Shown here one piece after another: positions 1 to 5,436 of a stretch of DNA of 8,244 nt. The notes beneath the pieces are model-generated. The model made no database searches and had not been told where the DNA came from. It saw nothing but the letters and a program-made list of their open reading frames with translations. Within the stretch, counting starts at the first letter, position 1. Each line of letters opens with the position of its first letter. This stretch comes from Competibacteraceae bacterium UBA2792. Lineage in GTDB: Bacteria > Pseudomonadota > Gammaproteobacteria > Competibacterales > Competibacteraceae. The translations under genes were made by a program, and so were the position numbers. Where the stretch lies: positions 1 through 8,244 of the forward strand of contig DEHU01000290.1 of NCBI GenBank assembly GCA_002352125.1, in the 5' to 3' direction.

Positions 1-471
1 CGCCCGCCGCGCCCGCGACAGCACCAGGGTCTTGGGATCGCAGGCGAAGCCCAGATCGTCCAGATCGGCCCGATCCAGGCTGGTCAGGGCGGTGACGGCG
101 AGGATGCCCAAGTCGCCCTCCATCTCCCGGGCCACGTCCACCGCCGCCCGGAGAATGGCATCGTTGCCGTGGACGGTGGTGAAGGTGGCGCCGTAGGGTT
201 CGAGCTGGCGCACGGCGGAGCGAACCGTTTCCGGCACGTCGAAGAATTTGAGATCGACGAACACCTTTTTGTCGCGGTCGCGCAGCCACTCGATCAGCTC
301 GAAATAGCCGCCGGCCATGAACAGCTCCAGCCCGATCTTGTAGAAGCGCACGGCGTCGCCCAGCGTCTCGACCAGTTCTCGGGCCGTCGTCGGGCTCGGC
401 ACGTCCAGGGCGAAAATCAGGCGTTCGTCGGGCGGGATGGGTTTGCTGGAAAGCAGCTTGGGGGAGGTCAT
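1..471 (-). CDS. pyrF: Orotidine 5'-phosphate decarboxylase, N-terminal part (cut by left edge)
   Basis: Cytoplasmic enzyme that decarboxylates orotidine 5'-phosphate to UMP, the last step of de novo pyrimidine synthesis. I translated the minus strand from the ATG at 471 and read 157 codons with no stop to the window edge; the family is about 230-250 residues, so roughly two thirds is visible. The beta-barrel opens with LIFALDVPS (about residues 18-26). The catalytic charge network is present: Lys45 in FYKIGLE, then Asp73, Lys75 and Asp78 in VDLKFFDVPETV. Further on, TTVHG and LAVTALTS match later barrel strands. No strong Shine-Dalgarno precedes the ATG. Upstream on the same strand lie a possible promoter and then the broken spermidine-synthase copy, so the insertion next door seems to have separated pyrF from its former upstream neighbour. 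Identification is confident; only the C-terminus is unseen. Confidence 0.95.
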   Translation of the reverse strand, partial: MTSPKLLSSKPIPPDERLIFALDVPSPTTARELVETLGDAVRFYKIGLELFMAGGYFELIEWLRDRDKKVFVDLKFFDVPETVRSAVRQLEPYGATFTTVHGNDAILRAAVDVAREMEGDLGILAVTALTSLDRADLDDLGFACDPKTLVLSRARRA

Positions 472-516
472 CGGGCGATCCGCGCTCAAGGGCAAGGGGT
501 TGAACGAACGGCGCCG

Positions 517-546
517 ATTCTAGCGCGGCCAGTCGCCTGGCGACAG
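517..546 (-). promoter_or_regulatory. Candidate pyrF promoter with small palindrome
   Basis: Reading the minus strand, TAGAAT (517-522) is a good -10 box about 45 bases before the pyrF ATG. An 18-base spacer leads to CTGTCG (541-546), a poor -35 (3 of 6). The spacer contains the perfect interrupted palindrome GTCGCC-T-GGCGAC (532-544), well placed for an operator. The -10 is seen directly; its function is inference. Confidence 0.35.
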
Positions 547-589
547 GGTAGAAGCCGGAAAACGGTTTGAAACTGGTAGCTGGAGAAGC

Positions 590-843
590 TTACTGCGTCA
601 CCTGATTCCATTCCCGCTCGTAGTAATGCACCAAAATTTGGTTGTTCAGCCGGTTGATCTTCGGTTTCGACCGGCGCCATGTCCGGCGGAAACTGGAATA
701 GCGCGGCGGTGGTCTCGACGGTCAGGAAGCGCAGGCCGGGCGGGTAGTGGTCGGGCGCTTGCCAGGGCTGGCGGGTCGCCAGCGCGAAGCCCCATTCGCC
801 AAAGGCCGGCACGTAGGCGTGATAGGGGGCGACCTGTAGCCCG
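590..843 (-). pseudogene. Truncated, frameshifted copy of the 3' end of the spermidine-synthase-like gene
   Basis: This 254-bp stretch repeats the last 256 bp of the intact gene at 1610-3109, in the same orientation. By hand alignment it differs by five substitutions, one in-frame 3-bp deletion (the final Gln-Gln becomes a single Gln before the same TAA), and one extra base at about 660. That base shifts the frame after the residues Glu-Thr-Glu, so the reading runs on in a wrong frame towards 486. The homologous part starts abruptly at GLQVAPYHAYV, with unrelated sequence beyond 843, so the first 414 or so codons are missing. All five substitutions are synonymous (Val, Ile, Leu, Pro and Phe codons), which implies that this copy diverged while still coding and was broken later. 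It cannot encode a working enzyme. Confidence 0.93.
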
Positions 844-926
844 CCCATGCCGTTCTTGTTGAAGGTGCGGGCCGGTGTTTAGATCGGCTGTGACGGATCC
901 AAACGGGGACAGAAGTTAACGGCAAT
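844..926. other. Junction segment between the truncated copy and the toxin gene
   Basis: These 83 bp match neither the spermidine-synthase-like gene nor the toxin gene. They begin at the point where homology to the intact gene stops and end at the toxin stop codon. The segment includes ACGGGGACAGAAGTTAAC (903-920), which resembles, from memory only, a motif common near the ends of IS200-like (Y1) transposase units. No transposase is present and no target-site duplication was found. It may be a scar of the event that brought in the toxin-antitoxin pair. Confidence 0.35.
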
Positions 927-1307
927 TCATCCGGGAGGTGGTGTATTGTTCCGCGTGAGATGCCGGCGGATTCGCAGCGTGTTTGCGGTGATCACCGAAA
1001 AAGCACCTTTCAATTCTTCGCCTTTTTCCGTAATGGCACGCGCAACGATTTCCGCCTTACGCATCGGTGGTAAACCGGCCAGTCGCACCAATACAACTCC
1101 CCAATTCAAGCGATTCAGGCGGAATACCAGTTCGCCGAAATCCTTATCGGCGGTCAACAAAACTGCATTCTGACGATTGGCGTGGTCGAGCACGAACTCG
1201 TCGGAGATGCCCGAATCCATCTCGGCAACGGCCCAAACGGAATGTCCATCCCGACGAAGGCGCTGGACAATAGGAAAATCAACGCTCTCGTCGGCTACAA
1301 ACTTCAT
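927..1307 (-). CDS. DUF5615 PIN-like toxin (VapC45-type)
   Basis: Predicted ribonuclease toxin of the DUF5615 PIN-like family, partnered with a DUF433 antitoxin; the family is the toxin half of VapBC45-type systems. The 126-residue protein opens with MKFVADESVDFPIV, whose Asp6, Glu7 and Asp10 match the acidic start of PIN-like folds. It continues with GHSVWAVAEM, then GISDEFVL (Asp36, Glu37) and the family hallmark LLTADKDFGELVF (Asp54, Asp56, Glu59), and ends with GVVLVRLAGL and FSVITANTLRIRR. Its ATG overlaps the antitoxin stop as ATGA (1304-1307), a sign of translational coupling. The last 11 residues, HLTRNNTPPPG, run past where I expect the family to end and may be read-on into junction DNA. 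RNA cleavage is inferred from the family; the actual target is unknown. Confidence 0.88.
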   Translation of the reverse strand: MKFVADESVDFPIVQRLRRDGHSVWAVAEMDSGISDEFVLDHANRQNAVLLTADKDFGELVFRLNRLNWGVVLVRLAGLPPMRKAEIVARAITEKGEELKGAFSVITANTLRIRRHLTRNNTPPPG

Positions 1308-1546
1308 GCGGCTTGCTCGGAAAATGGGTAGATCGTTTCCGAACGCAATACGTCCGACGCAAAAGCTAGGGCTGCTCGCACGGCCTCTCCGGTCAATCTT
1401 GGATGAGCCTCAACGATTTGCTCTATGGTTTCTCCAGCAGCAAGTTTTTCAAGAATGAGTTCGACCGTAACCCGCGTTCCAGCAATAACGGGTTTGCCCA
1501 TCATGATCTTGGGATCGGCAGCGATCCAATCAGACCAGTGTTTCAT
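1304..1546 (-). CDS. DUF433 antitoxin (VapB45-type)
   Basis: Small DUF433 protein of 80 residues, first gene of the toxin-antitoxin pair. The family signature is complete: ADPKIMMGKPVIAGTRVTV (residues 10-28), then ELILEKLAAGETIEQIVEAH and the C-terminal helices LTGEAVRAALAFASDVL. DUF433 proteins are predicted to have a helix-turn-helix-like fold and are usually encoded immediately upstream of DUF5615 toxins, as here. It probably binds and neutralises the toxin and may repress its own promoter; this is family knowledge, not shown here. A modest ribosome site (AAAGAGA) lies about 8 bases before the ATG. The gene begins only 63 bases after the stop codon of the spermidine-synthase-like gene, on the same strand. 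Confidence 0.88.
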   Translation of the reverse strand: MKHWSDWIAADPKIMMGKPVIAGTRVTVELILEKLAAGETIEQIVEAHPRLTGEAVRAALAFASDVLRSETIYPFSEQAA

Positions 1547-1577
1547 CGCGAAATCTCTTTGAAATCAAATTAATCGT

Positions 1578-1583
1578 ATTTTA
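1578..1583 (-). promoter_or_regulatory. Candidate -10 box for the toxin-antitoxin operon
   Basis: On the minus strand TAAAAT (1578-1583) lies about 30 bases before the antitoxin ATG, within an AT-rich stretch (1547-1605) that stands out from the GC-rich flanks. No good -35 is visible at 16-18 bases. The position, between the end of the upstream gene and the antitoxin, suggests the pair has its own promoter. Confidence 0.35.
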
Positions 1584-1609
1584 CGCCGATTTTATCGTTT
1601 CGAGTCTGA

Positions 1610-1865
1610 TTACTGCTGCGTGACCTGATTCCATTCCCGCTCGTAGTAATGCACCAGGATTTGGTTGTTCAGCCGGTTGATCTCGGTTTCGACCGGCGCC
1701 ATGTCCGGCGGAAACTGGAATAGCGCGGCGGTGGTCTCGACGGTCAGGAAGCGCAGGCCAGGCGGGTAGTGGTCGGGCGCTTGCCAGGGCTGGCGGGTCG
1801 CCAGCGCAAAGCCCCATTCGCCAAAGGCCGGCACGTAGGCGTGATAGGGGGCGACCTGTAGCCCG
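1610..1865 (-). repeat. Direct repeat arm B (3' end of the intact gene)
   Basis: These 256 bp are the partner of 590-843, in the same orientation and offset by about 1,022 bp. Together the two arms enclose the toxin-antitoxin operon and junction DNA (844-1609). Recombination between them would delete about 1 kb. This arm is the intact coding version; the other is truncated and frameshifted. Confidence 0.93.
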
Positions 1866-3109
1866 ACGCTCTGTAGCGTGTGGGCGATGCACCAGAACGA
1901 CTGACGGGCGTACAGCGGCGAGGTGGTCTGGATCACCGCCGCACCGTTTGCCGCGAGATGTTTTTCCAGCAGCCGATAGAAGGAGTTGGTGTACAGCTTG
2001 CCCAGCGAGTAGTTGGTCGGGTCGGGGAAATCCACCACGACGAAATCGAACGTCTCCCCGTTCTGTTCCAGCCATCTGAACGCATCGGCGTTGACGACCC
2101 GCACCTTGGGCGAATTCAGCGCGTTCCCGTTCAACGGCGTCAGCAGCGGATGGCTGGCGAACAACCGGGTCATCTCCGGATCGAGATCGACCAGCACGAC
2201 CGATTCGACCGAGTCGTAACGCAGGATTTCGCGCACCGCCAGCCCATCGCCGCCGCCCAGCACCAGCACCCGCCGCGCGCCCGGCACCGCGCTCAAGCCA
2301 GGATGCACCAGCGCCTCGTGATAGCGGTATTCATCGCGGGCGCTGAATTGCAGGTTGCCGTTGAGGAACAGCCGCAAATCGTCCTTCCAGCGGGTCACCA
2401 CGATGCGCTGATAGGGCGAAGTGTGGGTGAATACGATTTCTTCGGCGTAGAGGTTGTCCTCGGCCAGCGTGGTGAGCTGGTCAGCGGCGGCGAAACCGGC
2501 CAGCAACGCCAAAATCGCCGCGAGACATTGGCCGCGCAGCCAGCGCGCTTGCGGCAACTGGTCGCGGAACAGCCACAGCGCCCAGGCCGCTACCAACACG
2601 TTGAGCAGCCCAAACAGCAGGCTGGTCCGGTTCAGGCCAAGATGCGGCGCCAGCACGATGGGAAACAGCAACGACACCGCCAGCGCGCCCAGATAATCGA
2701 GGGTCAACACTTGCGATACCAAATCCTTGAAAGCGAACTGCTGCTTGAGGATGCGCATCACCAGCGGAATTTCCAGCCCGACCAGCACGCCGACGATCGA
2801 CACCAGCGAATACAGCGCCAGCCGGAACGCGCCGGCCCACGCGAAAATGAGGAACAGCGCCGGGGCCGAAAAGCCGCCCAGTATCCCCACCGCCAGCTCG
2901 ATTTGAATGAAGCGGGCGATCAGTCCCCGGACCACGTAGCGCGACAGCCACGACCCGATGCCCATCGCAAATAGATAAGTGCCGATGATGGTCGAGAACT
3001 GAGTGACGGAATCGCCTAACAGATAACTGGCTAGCGTGCCAGCGATCAGTTCGTACACCAACCCGCAGGAGGCGATGACGAAAACCGAGACGAGGAGGGC
3101 ATGGGTCAT
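1610..3109 (-). CDS. Membrane-anchored spermidine synthase-like protein (polyamine aminopropyltransferase family)
   Basis: Predicted inner-membrane protein that joins a hydrophobic N-terminus to a spermidine-synthase domain, which in this family transfers an aminopropyl group from decarboxylated S-adenosylmethionine to a diamine. I chose the ATG at 3109 (499 residues) because MTHALLVSVFVIASCGLVYE is the usual start of this family; an open frame reaches back to 3214 but adds an unlikely leader. About seven membrane segments fall within residues 3-210. The catalytic domain follows: YHEALVHPGL (263-272), the nucleoside-binding VLVLGGGDG (281-289), VVLVDLDPEM (304-313), VVVDFPDPTN (357-366, the expected catalytic Asp region) and LYTNSFYRL. 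The ending NNQILVHYYEREWNQ is also family-typical. No SAM decarboxylase gene is in view, so the true substrate is uncertain. Its 3' end is duplicated at 590-843. Confidence 0.9.
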   Translation of the reverse strand: MTHALLVSVFVIASCGLVYELIAGTLASYLLGDSVTQFSTIIGTYLFAMGIGSWLSRYVVRGLIARFIQIELAVGILGGFSAPALFLIFAWAGAFRLALYSLVSIVGVLVGLEIPLVMRILKQQFAFKDLVSQVLTLDYLGALAVSLLFPIVLAPHLGLNRTSLLFGLLNVLVAAWALWLFRDQLPQARWLRGQCLAAILALLAGFAAADQLTTLAEDNLYAEEIVFTHTSPYQRIVVTRWKDDLRLFLNGNLQFSARDEYRYHEALVHPGLSAVPGARRVLVLGGGDGLAVREILRYDSVESVVLVDLDPEMTRLFASHPLLTPLNGNALNSPKVRVVNADAFRWLEQNGETFDFVVVDFPDPTNYSLGKLYTNSFYRLLEKHLAANGAAVIQTTSPLYARQSFWCIAHTLQSVGLQVAPYHAYVPAFGEWGFALATRQPWQAPDHYPPGLRFLTVETTAALFQFPPDMAPVETEINRLNNQILVHYYEREWNQVTQQ

Positions 3110-3179
3110 CGGGAAAGCCCTAATTGCTGGTGTGAGTATCGCGAGTTTAATGATTGGGGTGTTGTCATGGCAGGCTATT

Positions 3180-3347
3180 ATGCAAGAAGCGTTTATCCTT
3201 GTGACTGCGGCCAATCACGAAATCGTGGTGCGCGTTATCCCGGATCGAGCGGAATTGGCCCGGCTGCTGCTGGGTGCCGGCAAGAAATTTTCTCCACAGC
3301 GCGACGGCGTGGCCGAACTGGCCGCCGAGCGCGAAGCCGACGGATGA
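3180..3347 (+). CDS. Doubtful small ORF, 55 residues
   Basis: I do not recognise this protein. From the ATG at 3180 the frame encodes MQEAFILVTAANHEIVV, a strand-like start, then RVIPDRAELARLLLGAGKK and a charged Glu/Ala/Arg-rich tail ending in TGA. It looks more protein-like than random translation: a balanced composition, an amphipathic middle and G/C-rich third positions in its second half. The ribosome site is weak. It diverges from the spermidine-synthase-like gene, whose start is 71 bases away, so its start would overlap that gene's promoter region. It could be a real small protein, the tail of a lost gene (the frame stays open upstream to 3036), or chance. Confidence 0.25.
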   Translation: MQEAFILVTAANHEIVVRVIPDRAELARLLLGAGKKFSPQRDGVAELAAEREADG

Positions 3348-3643
3348 TCTACCTGTCCGATACTTGTCGAAGACAGAGCGAAAATCGTCGTCGCCAGCTA
3401 GCAGCATCCCCAAGCCAACGCATTGTTTCAGCATGGAACACGATCAAATGCCATCGTTCCAATTTTTTCGTTCGCGATTCTCTTCGAGTTAGAGCTGCTC
3501 CCTGGCGACTATAGAAATCCTCCATGATTCGCGAAATCGGAAAGGTTACTGTATCGCTTGCGGTAAATTGATCGATGTGAGTGGAGTGTTGAGTGGCTGG
3601 CACGATGTTGGCAATTTAACGGCGAAGGTTCTATTGCAGCGAA
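3348..3643. other. Intergenic stretch without a recognised gene
   Basis: No RNA gene, mobile element or convincing reading frame seen. A minus-strand open frame (3349-3603) has no family features and no ribosome site I trust. The sequence is visibly more AT-rich than the genes to either side, as is the DNA up to the peptidase gene, which suggests an acquired or decaying segment. Confidence 0.5.
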
Positions 3644-3823
3644 GTGATATTTAAAACCCGACACCGAGTTCGATGTGCCTTTGCGGCCGAGCTATTTGAT
3701 TGCTCGCGAATTTGGGTATACGAGGTTACGCTTTTGGCCTTATCGATACCCTACATTTTAGTATTGTTGGCTTGGAACCAAAGCCAATTGCCGCTTTTTG
3801 ATCGGATCGAAACCGGTAATGCT

Positions 3824-4147
3824 ATGAACGATATCGTGATCACTCGTGCAGAAAACGGTAAGACCTTAAACGTGCATATTGGCGATAAAGTGATTGTGTA
3901 TCTGGACGAATCGCCGACTACCGGTTATCGCTGGGCTTTAGACACGGAAGGAGAAGGGATCGCGATTTTGCAGAGTTCAGATTACCGACCAGCAGATGTG
4001 GGAAAGATCGGAGGCGGAGGCCAAGCGGTTTTTACGGTTGCAGCACAAAAAGTCGGCCATGCCACTTTACGCTTCAAGCTTTGGAGAGAATGGGAAGGGA
4101 ATTCGTCGATTGTCGACGCCGTTACCGTCGACGTCGAAGTACGGTGA
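3824..4147 (+). CDS. Chagasin-type inhibitor of papain-like cysteine peptidases (MEROPS I42)
   Basis: Predicted protein inhibitor of C1A cysteine peptidases; it blocks the active-site cleft with three loops of an immunoglobulin-like beta fold. From the ATG at 3824 it has 107 residues, close to chagasin itself (about 110). The three loops are recognisable: SPTTGYRW (residues 30-37, for the usual NPTTG), IGGGGQAVF (62-70, glycine-rich loop), and KLWREWEG (85-92) where chagasins carry an R-P-W type motif, so Pro appears replaced by Glu. The ribosome site before this ATG is poor. The frame stays open back to a GTG at 3644 and includes a hydrophobic run, VTLLALSIPYILVLLAW, so a membrane-anchored or exported longer form cannot be excluded. 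Next gene on the strand, 182 bases on, is a papain-like peptidase, its likely partner. Confidence 0.85.
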   Translation: MNDIVITRAENGKTLNVHIGDKVIVYLDESPTTGYRWALDTEGEGIAILQSSDYRPADVGKIGGGGQAVFTVAAQKVGHATLRFKLWREWEGNSSIVDAVTVDVEVR

Positions 4148-4238
4148 GTCTGCCGCGCTCGACAAGCACTGCTTGATCTCGTGCGGTATTTTTTGGTTCG
4201 GCTGAACGAGGTATATAAAAATATCGGCATTGTGAAAA

Positions 4239-4320
4239 TATAAAGTTATCCGTAACTGACGCGAGCTTCGTCAGAAGCGCATCAACTCAATATGTGAAGT
4301 AATGGATCTTGATAAAGGAG
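4239..4320 (+). promoter_or_regulatory. Upstream region of the peptidase gene: candidate -10, hairpin, strong ribosome site
   Basis: The 182-base gap between inhibitor and peptidase is very AT-rich at 4210-4250, with TATAAA (4239-4244) as a possible -10, though no clear -35. A perfect hairpin follows: CTGACG (4256-4261), a 7-base loop, CGTCAG (4269-4274), with no T-run, so an operator or leader structure is as likely as a terminator. AAGGAG (4315-4320) is a strong ribosome site, 9 bases before the ATG at 4330. The gap suggests the peptidase may be expressed separately from the inhibitor. Confidence 0.4.
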
Positions 4321-4329
4321 AGTAAAATT

Positions 4330-5238
4330 ATGTCTGCTACCGAACGGTTTAAAATGGGTTGGTTGCACGACTATCCGAGCATGCGGGACTATACGCCAGA
4401 CCATGATCGGGTCGCCCCAGAACGCAAGGAGCTAGGGCAAAAGGATTCCGTCAAGCAACTTCTGGCGACAGTGACTGCTAAAACTTCGGCGGTAACTCTG
4501 CCGGCTACTGTCGATCTGAAATCTTGGTTTTCCCCCATCGAAGACCAGGAAAATCTCGGTTCTTGTACCGCAAACGCAGGCGCGGGACTCGTCGAGTATT
4601 ACGAGCGCCGCGCCTTCGGCAAACACATCGATGCATCCCGTTTGTTCCTGTATAAGACCACTCGCAATTTGCTCCAATGGACCGGAGATACCGGCGCTTT
4701 TCTGCGCACTACCTTGGAAGCATTGGTGCTGTTTGGCGTTCCGCCGGAAAAGTACTGGCCCTATCACATTCCCGACTTCGATGTCGAACCCGGTGCCTTT
4801 GCCTACTCGTTCGCGCAAAACTACAAAACGATCAACTACTACCGTTACGATCCACCCGGCACGACACCCGCGAAACTGCTGGCGCGGATCAAGACCAACT
4901 TGGCGGCGGGATTGCCATCGTTTTTCGGTTTCACGGTCTACGCTTCCTATACGCAGGCCGGCGCCACCGGCAAGATTCCCTACCCGACGGCGGGCGAAGG
5001 AGTCGTTGGAGGTCATGCGGTTGTAGCGGCCGGCTACGACGATACGATAAAGATCAAAAACGCTAACCCCGGCAGCGTCGAAACCACGGGGGCATTGCTG
5101 ATCAGAAACTCCTGGGGAACGGGTTGGGGGGCGGCGGGATACGGTTGGTTGCCCTACGACTACGTATTGAACGGGTTGGCCGTCGATTGGTGGTCGATCA
5201 TTTCGCAAAGATGGATCGATAGCGGGAATTTCGGGTGA
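4330..5238 (+). CDS. Papain-like cysteine peptidase, family C1A
   Basis: Predicted endopeptidase of the papain family, 302 residues. The start is the ATG at 4330, 9 bases after AAGGAG; an in-frame TTG at 4309 overlaps that ribosome site and is rejected. The N-terminal MGWLHDYPSMRDYTPD (residues 9-24) is the W-P-R-D-Y type leader common to bacterial C1 peptidases. The mature-like domain starts near LPATVDLKSW (57-66). All active-site residues are visible: Gln73 (oxyanion hole) and Cys79 in EDQENLGSCTANA with papain's six-residue spacing, His229 in VVGGHAVVAAGYDD, and Asn260 in LLIRNSWGTGWG. I see no signal peptide, membrane segment or classical I29 propeptide, so it is probably cytoplasmic and made nearly mature. 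That makes the chagasin-type inhibitor just upstream a plausible safety lock. Native substrate unknown. Confidence 0.93.
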   Translation: MSATERFKMGWLHDYPSMRDYTPDHDRVAPERKELGQKDSVKQLLATVTAKTSAVTLPATVDLKSWFSPIEDQENLGSCTANAGAGLVEYYERRAFGKHIDASRLFLYKTTRNLLQWTGDTGAFLRTTLEALVLFGVPPEKYWPYHIPDFDVEPGAFAYSFAQNYKTINYYRYDPPGTTPAKLLARIKTNLAAGLPSFFGFTVYASYTQAGATGKIPYPTAGEGVVGGHAVVAAGYDDTIKIKNANPGSVETTGALLIRNSWGTGWGAAGYGWLPYDYVLNGLAVDWWSIISQRWIDSGNFG

Positions 5239-5253
5239 CCTTGTCTGATCGGG

Positions 5254-5292
5254 CCAAGTTCTTCGCTCGGTAATGAGCGAATCGGAGCTTGG
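5254..5292 (+). terminator. Strong hairpin downstream of the peptidase gene, no T-run
   Basis: TTCGCTC (5262-5268), loop GGTAAT, GAGCGAA (5275-5281) form a perfect 7-bp stem. An outer CCAAG (5254-5258) pairs with CTTGG (5288-5292), and G-U pairs can extend it. It starts 15 bases after the peptidase stop. Without a T-run it may be an mRNA 3'-end stabiliser or part of a larger termination structure with the element that follows. Confidence 0.5.
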
Positions 5293-5408
5293 ATGGGGCG
5301 CATGGAAATGTTCGGTCGAGAGAAAGTTGCGTTCCGGTTAAGAATGCGAGGCGTCCGACCAGAATCGTGCTGCGATATCGACTGGATCGCGCCCCATCGA
5401 CCATTTTT
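5292..5408 (+). other. Nested inverted repeats ending in a T-run; possible structured RNA or terminator
   Basis: Three nested pairings were found by eye. The outer one is a perfect 10 bp: GATGGGGCGC (5292-5301) with GCGCCCCATC (5389-5398). The middle one is TTCGGTCG (5311-5318) with CGACCAGAA (5356-5364), 8 pairs and one bulged A. The inner one is TTGCGTT (5327-5333) with AATGCGA (5343-5349), 7 pairs of which two are G-U. CGATATCG (5373-5380) is an extra palindrome. Five T residues follow at 5404-5408, so on the plus strand it could terminate the peptidase transcript. It lies between convergent genes. The pairing is seen; function is inference. Confidence 0.4.
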
Positions 5409-5436
5409 GGCCGAAACCCGATAGACATCGCCAAAT

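Noticed and set aside
169..570. Plus-strand open frame over pyrF
   Set aside because: Antisense to clearly recognisable pyrF coding sequence; no ribosome site or motif.
486..848. Apparent 120-codon protein starting MGGLQVAPYH
   Set aside because: It is the frameshifted remnant of the spermidine-synthase-like gene; the last part is out of frame, so it is annotated as a pseudogene.
844..1609. Complete insertion sequence or integron cassette carrying the toxin-antitoxin genes
   Set aside because: No transposase, integrase, terminal inverted repeats, attC-like site or target duplication could be found; the long flanking homology fits recombination better.
1880..2974. Long plus-strand open frame (364 codons)
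   Set aside because: It lies wholly antisense to the spermidine-synthase-like gene, and its Gln/Arg/His-rich translation is typical of a GC-rich shadow frame with no family features.
3349..3603. Minus-strand open frame of 84 codons in the intergenic region
   Set aside because: No recognisable domain, irregular composition and weak start; treated as non-coding.
4432..5208. Minus-strand open frame of 258 codons across the peptidase gene
   Set aside because: The peptidase on the plus strand has all catalytic motifs; this antisense frame shows none.
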